From Bacillota bacterium (lineage in GTDB: Bacteria; Bacillota; Sulfobacillia; RBS10-35; JAJYVM01): a stretch of 15,672 bases of DNA. Shown here piece by piece: positions 8,036-14,888 of this stretch; the first letter of the stretch is position 1; each line of letters begins with the position of its first letter. Below the pieces are notes generated by a model. That model was not told the origin of the DNA, made no database searches, and saw only the letters and a list, made by a program, of their open reading frames with translations. Position numbers and translations under genes: made by a program. The stretch covers positions 1 to 15,672 of the forward strand of contig JAJYVM010000036.1 of the NCBI GenBank assembly GCA_021792015.1. The letters run 5' to 3'.

Positions 8036-8509
8036 GTGCCGCCGGACCTGCTGGGGCTGGCCATGTTCCGGCCGCAGCAGGCGGCCGCGCTGCTGCGGGA
8101 ATACCCCGGCGAGCTGGCCCTGGGCTGGGAGGGTGGCCGGCCCGTGGGGGTGCTGGGGTAGCGGATGGAAGCGACCGAGGCGATCATTCTCCACATCGCC
8201 GTCGATGCGGCCTGGCGGGGGCGGGGGATCGGGCGCTCGCTCCTTCTGTGGCTGGCTGGTCGTGTGGCGTCCATGGTCGCCGAGACCGACGGTGGCGCGG
8301 TGGGCTTTTACCACGCCGCGGTATGGCGTCCGGCGTCAGGCCACCGGCAGGGCAGAGGCCGGCGGGATGATCTCGCGGTCCGGCCTGCACAGCCTCACGC
8401 CTTTCCGACCGCCCGCATGAGACGCCGGCCGCGTGGTGCGTCGTGGCAGGAACGCGCGCGCAGCAGGAATTGCGCGTCTCACGGCGTACAGAGCGCGGTA
8501 GCGCCATGA
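8036..8509 (+). pseudogene. Decayed GNAT-family acetyltransferase
   Basis: The frame reads GELALGWEGGRPVGVLG, a TAG stop at 8159-8161, then RMEATEAIILHIAVDAAWRG in the same frame, continuing through RGIGRSLL. Read through the stop this is a normal GNAT core: beta strand, then the acetyl-CoA loop RGRGIG (8219-8236), then AETDGGAVGFYHAAVW, the usual GNAT end. The first 40 or so residues of the fold are missing, and after about 8341 the reading continues into unrelated sequence up to TGA 8507-8509. An alternative is that ATG 8165 starts a short real protein, but half the fold would be absent. I regard it as a relic. Confidence 0.6.
8460..8473 (+). repeat. 14-base motif, copy 2 (upstream of small secreted protein)
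   Basis: GCAGCAGGAATTGC, identical to 769-782, lies about 120 bases before the GTG start at 8594. The surrounding stretch, 8342-8593, holds no other recognisable gene. Confidence 0.4.
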
Positions 8510-8593
8510 GTCGGCGGCCATCGGCCGAAACTGCCATCCAGGCAATCGGGCGACGCCTGTCGGTCTGCGCGCAGAAGGGCGGAGGTGGATCCT

Positions 8594-8842
8594 GTGAAGA
8601 AGATTGCGATCGGCGTCGTGGCGGGTGTTCTCATGTTCGGCGGGCTGGCCTCGGTGGCCTTTGCCTCAACCGGCCCGACCACCATGGCCGTGAATCAGCC
8701 CGGGTGCTTTGGACTCTGGCGGGCTGGGAGCGTGCAGGCGATCGATCAGAGCGGCGGCAACGCCGGTTCGATCTTCGCCGGGCGGGCTGGCGCCAACTCG
8801 ACGATCAATGCCCAGAACCGCGCGACATGCGCCGGCCTCTGA
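8594..8842 (+). CDS. Small secreted protein of unknown function (82 residues)
   Basis: GTG 8594 follows GGAGG (8581-8585) with an eight-base gap, a strong signal for a real gene. The product starts MKKIAIGVVAGVLMFGGLAS and has a typical Sec signal peptide with a likely cleavage after AFA (residue 25). The mature part is about 57 residues, with two cysteines (in QPGCFGLW near the start and in ATCAGL at the end) that could form a disulfide, and a Gly/Ala/Asn-rich middle. I do not recognise a family with confidence. It is preceded by a gene relic and followed by a hairpin, so it is probably a single-gene transcript. Confidence 0.75.
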   Translation: MKKIAIGVVAGVLMFGGLASVAFASTGPTTMAVNQPGCFGLWRAGSVQAIDQSGGNAGSIFAGRAGANSTINAQNRATCAGL

Positions 8843-8890
8843 TCTGAAGGGAATCGCCGCGCCGCCCGACAGCGGGCAGGCGCAGCCGGG

Positions 8891-8918
8891 AGGCCGGGGG
8901 ACAAGGCGCCCCCGGCCT
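8891..8918 (+). terminator. Hairpin after the small secreted protein gene
   Basis: A 10-bp perfect stem (AGGCCGGGGG with CCCCCGGCCT) and an eight-base loop are followed by TGTCGTCGTC. It lies 48 bases past the stop codon and separates this gene from the terpene operon. Confidence 0.6.
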
Positions 8919-9046
8919 TGTCGTCGTCAGCCGCAGGAGGCGCCTCGGCCTGCGTTGTCTCGGCCCCCACCCGCTGGCGCCTCCCGTCGCGGCCCCGAGT
9001 GGATCGCCGCCGTACCCCGCCGCCCGTCCTCCCGCGGGGTCGCCGT

Positions 9047-9120
9047 GGCACGGTCCAACCCACCCGGGCTGCACACAGATGCCCCGGACCCCGATACAGA
9101 CTTCGAGGTCGGTCCGTGCC
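9047..9120. promoter_or_regulatory. Imperfect inverted repeat in the leader of the terpene operon
   Basis: GGCACGGTCCAACC (9047-9060) and the reverse complement of 9107-9120 (GGCACGGACCGACC) match at 12 of 14 positions, with 46 bases between. The right arm ends 19 bases before the TTG start of the cyclase, just ahead of its ribosome binding site. It could be a pair of operator half-sites or the base of a leader stem. No clear -35/-10 elements were found around it. Confidence 0.35.
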
Positions 9121-9139
9121 CCCATGGAAGGGGAGCCGT

Positions 9140-10606
9140 TTGCAAGCACTGGATGTGCGCCGCCCGCCGCATGCCGCCGCCTGGTGGCACCCCCTGCTCC
9201 GGAGCCTTGGCGACAGCGCCATGGACCCGGTCGCCTACGACACGGCATGGCTTGCGCGCGTGCCGGAGGCCGGCGGCCGGGACCTCCTCCTGCCCACCGC
9301 CTGGGACTGGCTGCTCGCCCACCAGCACCGCGACGGCAGCTGGGGGGCCGAGGTCGAATTCCTGCCCGACCGGCTCGCGGGCACCCTGGCCGCGGTTGTG
9401 GCCCTGGTCGCCAACGAGCGCGCGGGACTGCGGCGCGCGCCCCCCGGGGCCGTCGCGGCCGGCCTCCGCTACATCGCCCGGGCATCGGCCCGTTGGGCCG
9501 AGGCACCTACGGCCCAGGAGACGGTCGGCTTCGAGCTCTGCGTGCCGGCGCTGCTGGCCGAGGCGGAGGCGCTGGCCCTGCACGTCACGCATTCCCTCGC
9601 GCCCCTGCAGCGGACGCGCAAGGAGAAGCTGGCGCGCCTGCCGCACGGCTGGCGCAAGCACCCGCCCATGAGCCTGGTCCACTCCCTGGAGGCATGGGCC
9701 GACGGCGCGCTGGCGGAGGGCCTGGTGGACGAGGCGGGCTCGTGCGGCAACTCCCCGAGCGCCACGGCCTACCACCACATGCTGGCCCCCGCGCCGCGCA
9801 CGGCCCGCTACCTGAAGCGGGCCACCAGCAGCGGCGGGGCCAAGGACGTCGACCCGTTCGAGGTGTTCGAGATCGCCTGGACCCTCGACCACTTCGCCCA
9901 GGCGGGCCTCTCGCCCGCCGACCCGTCGCTGGCGCCGTACGTGAAGCGCCTGCACGCGGCCTGGCGGGGCGGGGCAGGCATCTCGGCCGTCGGCCTGGAG
10001 CCCGACGCCGACGACACGGCGCTGGCGGCCGTCACCCTGGGCCGCGCCGGGCGCCACGTGTCGGCGGAGGTGCTGCGCGGCTTCGAGCGCGAGGCGGGCT
10101 TCGCCACCTTCCCCTTCGAGCGCGACCCGTCGTGCAGCGCCAACATCCACGTGGCGTACGCGATCTCGCGCCTGCCGTTCCACGGCCGGTTCGAGGCCCT
10201 GGCCAAGGTGCTGGCCTTTCTGGCCGACACCATGACGCCCGAGGGCTTCTGGCTGGACAAGTGGCACCTCTCGCCCCACTCCCCGACCTGCCGCGCGATC
10301 ATCGCCCTGCACCGCATCGCGCCCGAGCTGATCACACCAGCCGTCGACTGGCTGAGGCAGGGCCAGCACAGCAGCGGTGCCTTCGGCGCCTTCGGCGGCT
10401 CGCCGGAGGAGACGGCCTACGCCGTCGAGGCGCTGGCCGCCGCCGGCTGCGACGACGGCCGGGTCTACCGCCGAGCCAGCGCCTACCTGCGCGGGTGTCC
10501 GGACCGGCCGGCCCTTTGGATCGGAAAGGGTCTCTACTGTCCACGGCGTGTGGTTGACGCGGCCGTCGCGTCGGCGCAGGCCATCGCGCGGAGGTGGGTC
10601 ATCTGA
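9140..10606 (+). CDS. Class II diterpene cyclase (copalyl-diphosphate-synthase-like)
   Basis: Predicted cytoplasmic enzyme that cyclises geranylgeranyl diphosphate by protonation, leaving a bicyclic diphosphate. It has 488 residues, matching bacterial class II cyclases such as Rv3377c (about 500) and much shorter than squalene-hopene cyclases. The catalytic DxDD motif is DADD at 289-292 (EPDADDTALA). Other family marks are AYDTAW (32-37), a QW-like HQHRDGSWG (61-69), NSPSATAYHH (204-213), ANIHVAY (334-340) and LWIGKGLYCPRRVV (459-472). No class I DDxxD domain is present, so the expected architecture is beta-gamma only. TTG 9140 is chosen with GGAAGGGGAG at 9126-9135; ATG 9221 would cut off the N-terminal helix. 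It overlaps or abuts the GGDEF gene. Product stereochemistry cannot be predicted. Confidence 0.9.
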   Translation: MQALDVRRPPHAAAWWHPLLRSLGDSAMDPVAYDTAWLARVPEAGGRDLLLPTAWDWLLAHQHRDGSWGAEVEFLPDRLAGTLAAVVALVANERAGLRRAPPGAVAAGLRYIARASARWAEAPTAQETVGFELCVPALLAEAEALALHVTHSLAPLQRTRKEKLARLPHGWRKHPPMSLVHSLEAWADGALAEGLVDEAGSCGNSPSATAYHHMLAPAPRTARYLKRATSSGGAKDVDPFEVFEIAWTLDHFAQAGLSPADPSLAPYVKRLHAAWRGGAGISAVGLEPDADDTALAAVTLGRAGRHVSAEVLRGFEREAGFATFPFERDPSCSANIHVAYAISRLPFHGRFEALAKVLAFLADTMTPEGFWLDKWHLSPHSPTCRAIIALHRIAPELITPAVDWLRQGQHSSGAFGAFGGSPEETAYAVEALAAAGCDDGRVYRRASAYLRGCPDRPALWIGKGLYCPRRVVDAAVASAQAIARRWVI

Positions 10607-12825
10607 GCCGCGCGCTCGATCTGGAGGTCGATGTCTCGCGCGGCGGGGACGAGAGCTGGCTCGGCCACTCCCTCGTCGCGACCATCAAGACGGAGCGCCA
10701 GGCCATCCTGATCCGATGGGTCGGCAGCCTGAGCGCCGCCGCGGCCGCGCCGTTCCTGTTCCACGGCACGGAGCTCTACGGCGTCTGGGGCGTCTGCCTC
10801 TTCGCCATGCTCTACAGCCTGCTGTACATGTATGTGGTCATCCCGCGCTACCCGCGCACGCTGCTGAACGGCTACCTCACGACCACGGTCGACGCGGCCC
10901 TGTCGACGACCGTCATCGCCTTCTCCGGCGGCATCAAGTCCGACTTCTTCGTCGTCTACTACCTGGTGGCCGTGGTCAGCGCCATCCGGTTCGGCGGCGG
11001 CCGCGCCATCTACAGCGTCGGGGTGGAGACGCTCTGCTACGCCGGCATCGTCTTCCTGACAGGCGCCGACCGCGGCGTGTCCACCTTCGCCACGATCCTG
11101 TTCCGCATGAGCTTCGGGGCCATGACGGCCGTCCTGGTCGGCTGGGTGATCGACCGGGCCCGCGCCGCCGAGCGCGAGCTGGAGGATGCCGCCATCCAGG
11201 CCAAGCAGAAGCTGTCCGACGCGACGGCCGCCCTGACCAGCAGCCTCGACCTGAACCAGGTCATGGAGCACGCCGCCCGCTCGACCGCGGAGCTGGCCGG
11301 CGCGGCCCGCGTCGAGCTGGAAGTCCTGCCCCCGTCCAACCTGCAGGAGTGGATCCCGCGCGACGATCCCCGGAATACCCGGCGCTGCGTGCACGAGGTC
11401 CACCCGACCGGCGAGGATGCGGCCAGCCTGGACTTCCCCCTGCTCTATGGCAGTGAGGACCTCGGCCGCCTGCACGTGGTCCTCGACGACCGCGGCGCGC
11501 AGCTGAGCCCCGTGCACCGCAGCCTGGTCGACACCTTCGCCCAGCGCTGCGGGCCCGCCCTCGCCAACGTGTGGACCTACGCGGCCATGCAGACCCAGGC
11601 CCTGATCGACCCGACGACGGGCCTGGCCAACCACCGCCGCTTCAAGGAGTTCCTGGCGGACTGCGAGCAGCGCGCCGAGCGGCTGCAGCGGCCGCTCACC
11701 ATCCTCATGCTCGACCTCGACATGTTCAAGGAGTTCAACGACACGTACGGCCACCTGGCGGGCGACCGCGCCCTCCGCCAGGTCGGGAACGTGCTGCGCA
11801 ATTCCATCGACGAGCAGGGCCTGGCCGCACGGTACGGCGGCGATGAGTTCGTGGCCGTGCTGCCCGGCGTGGACGCCACGGCCGCCGATGGCATCGCCCA
11901 CGCCGTGGACGATGCCTTCAAGCGGGCGGTCGAGCAGCGCGTGGATGGGCTCGCCCCGCCCATGGGCCTGAGCATCGGCTGGGCCACGGCCACGGCCGGG
12001 GACGCCGACTACCAGACCCTGGTCGGCCGCGCCGACCTCGCCATGTACTTCGCCAAGCGCTCGGGCGGCGGCGTCAAGGCCTTCGAGGAGATGGACACCG
12101 GCGGGCCGCTCCAGTCCCTGGTCGGCAGCATCATGACCCAGCTGAGCAAGGTCGACCTGCGGGCCGTCGACGCCGGCCGCCACCCCCGCTCCGCGCGCTC
12201 CAGCCGCCGCGGCGGGCCGGCCCGCACGCTCGAGGTCGTGCGCATGCTGCTGATCACGGTCCGCGGCAAGGATCCCAAGCTGTACCTGCATTGCCGCAAC
12301 GTGTCGCGCCTCTGCTTCCGGATCGCGCGCCGGCTTGGACTCTCCGCCTGGGAGATCCATGACGTGGGCCTGGCCGGCCTGCTGCACGACGTCGGCAAGA
12401 TCTGCGTGCCGGACGCCATCCTGCAAAAGCCGGGCGCACTGACGCCGGAAGAGATGGCCGTCGTCCGCCAGCACGCCGACCAGGGCGCGGACATGCTGGC
12501 CCCGGTTCCCAGCTTGGCCGCCGTGGCGCTGGCGGTGCGGCACCACCACGAGAACTTCGGCGGCGGGGGCTACCCCGTGGGCATTGCCGGCGAGCAGATC
12601 CCGCTGCCGTCGCGCATCGTCCTCGTGGCCGACGCCTACGACGCCATCACGTCGGACCGGCCCTACCGCAAGGGCCAGACGCCGGCGGAAGCCATCAAGA
12701 TCCTGCGCGAGAACCAGGGGCGCCAGTTCGACCCGCGCGTGGTGGCCACGCTGACCACCCTGCTGGCCGAGCTGAACACAGCCCGCCGCCGGCGGGGCAC
12801 GCATGTGGAGGTGGGTGGAGCTTGA
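10594..12825 (+). CDS. Membrane-anchored GGDEF + HD-GYP cyclic-di-GMP protein
   Basis: A two-headed signalling protein of 743 residues. The N-terminal part has about five or six membrane helices between 38 and 187, followed by a short coiled coil (188-215) and a GAF-like segment (about 215-335). A diguanylate cyclase domain (about 338-500) has an intact GGDEF at 415-419; the inhibitory RxxD site is not present at the usual place. An HD-GYP phosphodiesterase domain (about 547-735) has HD at 598-599 and HHENFGGGGYP, a variant of the usual HHExxDGxGYP. It could thus make or break c-di-GMP. GTG 10594 lies inside GGAGGTGGGT (10590-10599), so CTG 10603, seven bases after GGAGGT, may be the true start. 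It is coupled by overlap to the genes on both sides in a terpene operon. Confidence 0.9.
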   Translation: MGHLSRALDLEVDVSRGGDESWLGHSLVATIKTERQAILIRWVGSLSAAAAAPFLFHGTELYGVWGVCLFAMLYSLLYMYVVIPRYPRTLLNGYLTTTVDAALSTTVIAFSGGIKSDFFVVYYLVAVVSAIRFGGGRAIYSVGVETLCYAGIVFLTGADRGVSTFATILFRMSFGAMTAVLVGWVIDRARAAERELEDAAIQAKQKLSDATAALTSSLDLNQVMEHAARSTAELAGAARVELEVLPPSNLQEWIPRDDPRNTRRCVHEVHPTGEDAASLDFPLLYGSEDLGRLHVVLDDRGAQLSPVHRSLVDTFAQRCGPALANVWTYAAMQTQALIDPTTGLANHRRFKEFLADCEQRAERLQRPLTILMLDLDMFKEFNDTYGHLAGDRALRQVGNVLRNSIDEQGLAARYGGDEFVAVLPGVDATAADGIAHAVDDAFKRAVEQRVDGLAPPMGLSIGWATATAGDADYQTLVGRADLAMYFAKRSGGGVKAFEEMDTGGPLQSLVGSIMTQLSKVDLRAVDAGRHPRSARSSRRGGPARTLEVVRMLLITVRGKDPKLYLHCRNVSRLCFRIARRLGLSAWEIHDVGLAGLLHDVGKICVPDAILQKPGALTPEEMAVVRQHADQGADMLAPVPSLAAVALAVRHHHENFGGGGYPVGIAGEQIPLPSRIVLVADAYDAITSDRPYRKGQTPAEAIKILRENQGRQFDPRVVATLTTLLAELNTARRRRGTHVEVGGA

Positions 12826-13853
12826 CCCGTAAGGCGACCGTGACCTCGATCCTGGCTGACGCGATCAGCCGCCAGGAGCGCGAGCTGCTCGCGCACCTGC
12901 GCACCGCGAGCCCGATCTGGGACCTGATCGAGTACCACCTGGGCTGGGGGGAGACCGACGGCGCGCCCAAGGCGCGTCCGGGCAAGAAGGTCCGGCCCCT
13001 GCTGTGCCTGCTGGTCAACCAGGGGCTGGGGGGCGAGGTGGGGAGCGTCCTGCCCGTCGCAGCCGCCGTGGAGCTGCTGCACAATGCGGCGCTTGTCTTC
13101 GACGACATCCAGGACAGCGGCCCCCTGCGCCGCGGCCGGCCCGCCCTCTGGCGCGTGTGCGGCGTGCCCCAGGCCATGAACTCCGGTGTGGCCGTCCAGG
13201 CGATGGTCACGGTCGCCGCCGCGCAGGCCGCCGCGGCTGGCCTGCCCCCGGATCGGACCCTGGTGGCGGCGGAGGAGCTGGCGCTCTGCACCCTGCGCCT
13301 CTGCGAGGGGCAGTTCCAGGACCTGAGCTTCCAGGCGGGCAGCCGGCCCAGCATCGACGACTACATGCGGATGTGCGGCGCCAAGACCGCCAGCCTGCTG
13401 GCCAGCTCCGCCTACCTCGGCGCCGTGGCCGCCGGGCGCGACGACGTGTCCGAAGCCGCGCGCCGCCTCGGCTACCATCTGGGCATGTACCTGCAGATCG
13501 AGGACGACATCGCCGGCATCTGGGGCGATTCGACCGCAATGGGCAAGATGCCGGCCGATCTGGAGAGCCGGAAGAAGACCCTGCCGCTGCTTTACATCTT
13601 CCAGCTGGACGATGCCCCGCCGGAGGTGGCGGCCCTCGGCCAGCGGTTCTTCAGCCCCGAGGCCCTCAGCCCGGACGAGATGCAGCAACTGCGCCAGTTC
13701 GCCGTCGACCTGGGCGGCCGCGCGTACGCCGAGGAGATGGCCGGCTTCCACCGCGACCTGAGCCGCCGCGCGCTGGAGGAGCTGGGCGTCGGCAATTCCG
13801 AGCTGGTGGTCATGCTGGACGACATCGCCGCGTCCCTGGTCGCTGCGTCCTGA
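12822..13853 (+). CDS. All-trans polyprenyl diphosphate synthase (GGPP-synthase-like)
   Basis: Cytoplasmic prenyl chain elongase, 343 residues, condensing IPP with allylic diphosphates. TTG 12822 overlaps the preceding stop (TTGA) and is served by GGAGGTG at 12807-12813. GKKVRP (54-59) binds IPP. The first Asp-rich motif is DDIQD (94-98), followed by RRGRPALW. The second is EDDIAGIWGD (227-236), DDxxG rather than DDxxD, a variant common in actinobacterial-type synthases. GKMPADLESRKKTLPLLY (241-258) corresponds to the GK-DL lid. The residues four and five before the first motif are both Ala (89, 90), so no aromatic floor limits the chain, which fits C20 or longer. It most likely feeds GGPP to the class II cyclase. 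Confidence 0.92.
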   Translation: MTRKATVTSILADAISRQERELLAHLRTASPIWDLIEYHLGWGETDGAPKARPGKKVRPLLCLLVNQGLGGEVGSVLPVAAAVELLHNAALVFDDIQDSGPLRRGRPALWRVCGVPQAMNSGVAVQAMVTVAAAQAAAAGLPPDRTLVAAEELALCTLRLCEGQFQDLSFQAGSRPSIDDYMRMCGAKTASLLASSAYLGAVAAGRDDVSEAARRLGYHLGMYLQIEDDIAGIWGDSTAMGKMPADLESRKKTLPLLYIFQLDDAPPEVAALGQRFFSPEALSPDEMQQLRQFAVDLGGRAYAEEMAGFHRDLSRRALEELGVGNSELVVMLDDIAASLVAAS

Positions 13854-13887
13854 GGAGCCGCCGGCAAAGCGGAGGAGGTCGATCGAC

Positions 13888-14829
13888 ATGGAGGTCGTCG
13901 CCGTCTCGCCGCGGGGGTACTGTTACGGCGTCGTCGACGCGATGACGCTGGCCCAGCGGGTGGCCCGCGACCCGAAGGTTCCGCGCCCCATCTATATCCT
14001 GGGGATGATCGTGCACAACCGCCACGTGGTGGAGGACCTCGCCCGGCAGGGCATCCAGACCCTGGACGGCGGCGACCGCCGCACCCTGCTGAAGAAGGTG
14101 CGGCGGGGCACGGTCATCTTCACGGCCCACGGCGTCGCGCCGGAGGTCAAGGAGGAGGCGCGCCGGAAGGGTCTCACCTGCTTCGACGCCACCTGCCCGG
14201 ACGTCACGCGCACGCACGAGGTGATCCGCGACCGCGTGGCCGCCGGCTGCGACATCATCTACATCGGCAAGAAGGGCCACCCGGAGCCCGAGGGGGCCGT
14301 GGGCGAGGCGCCCGGGCGCGTCCACCTCATCGAGGACGCCGACGATCTCGCCCAGCTGCGCCTGAGCCCCCGCGGCGCCACGGGCAAGATCGCCATCGTC
14401 ACCCAGACCACCCTCTCGCAGTGGGACACCGCGGACCTGATCGCGGCCTGCAAAGCGCGCTTCCCCGACGCCGAGGTCTACAACGAGATCTGCCTGGCCA
14501 CGCAGGTGCGCCAGCAGGCCGTGGCCGAGCAGGCCCGCGCGGCCGACGTGGTCCTGGTCGTCGGCGACCCGCGCAGCAACAACAGCAACCGCCTGGTGCA
14601 GGTGGCCCAGGAGGTGGCCGGCCGGCCGGCCTACCTGATCGACAGCGTCGCCGCCATCCGACCGGAGTGGCTCAGGGGCGTCAGGGTCGTGGCCGTGACA
14701 GCGGGCGCCTCAACCCCCAGCCAGCTGACGAACCAGGTGATTCGCTACCTGCAGGGCTACGACCCGGAGGCCCCGTCCGCGGCCATGGAGGCGGACCTCG
14801 CGCTGAAGCTGCCGGGCTCGGGCCGCTAG
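13888..14829 (+). CDS. ispH: 4-hydroxy-3-methylbut-2-enyl diphosphate reductase
   Basis: Last enzyme of the MEP pathway: a cytoplasmic 4Fe-4S (3+1) reductase converting HMBPP to IPP and DMAPP. It has 313 residues, with ATG 13888 after GGAGGAGGT (13871-13879). The three cluster cysteines are Cys12 (PRGYCYGVVDAM), Cys103 (DATCPDVT) and Cys202 (EICLATQVRQ). Substrate-binding His43, His81 (TAHGV) and HPEPEG (131-136), TQTTLSQWD (172-180) and VVGDPRSNNSNR (224-235) are all present. The protein resembles the Bacillus-type IspH strongly. It sits 34 bases after the prenyl synthase and completes a precursor-to-product set with it and the cyclase. It may be a pathway-dedicated second copy, as lytB1 is in M. 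tuberculosis, but the rest of the genome is not visible. Confidence 0.96.
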   Translation: MEVVAVSPRGYCYGVVDAMTLAQRVARDPKVPRPIYILGMIVHNRHVVEDLARQGIQTLDGGDRRTLLKKVRRGTVIFTAHGVAPEVKEEARRKGLTCFDATCPDVTRTHEVIRDRVAAGCDIIYIGKKGHPEPEGAVGEAPGRVHLIEDADDLAQLRLSPRGATGKIAIVTQTTLSQWDTADLIAACKARFPDAEVYNEICLATQVRQQAVAEQARAADVVLVVGDPRSNNSNRLVQVAQEVAGRPAYLIDSVAAIRPEWLRGVRVVAVTAGASTPSQLTNQVIRYLQGYDPEAPSAAMEADLALKLPGSGR

Positions 14830-14888
14830 CGGGCCAAGTGAGTGTGGGGAGCGCCAGGACAGGGGCCGGAGGTGCGGAATGCAGCAGC

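Noticed and set aside
9140..10606. Squalene-hopene cyclase
   Set aside because: Both families share a DxDDTA motif, but the protein is about 490 rather than 630 residues, has AYDTAW and LYCPRRVV marks of diterpene cyclases, and lacks the series of QW repeats.
10534..12804. Very long minus-strand open frame (756 codons) opposite the GGDEF/HD-GYP gene
   Set aside because: It is a shadow of the plus-strand gene, whose motifs are unmistakable; the antisense translation has low-complexity composition.
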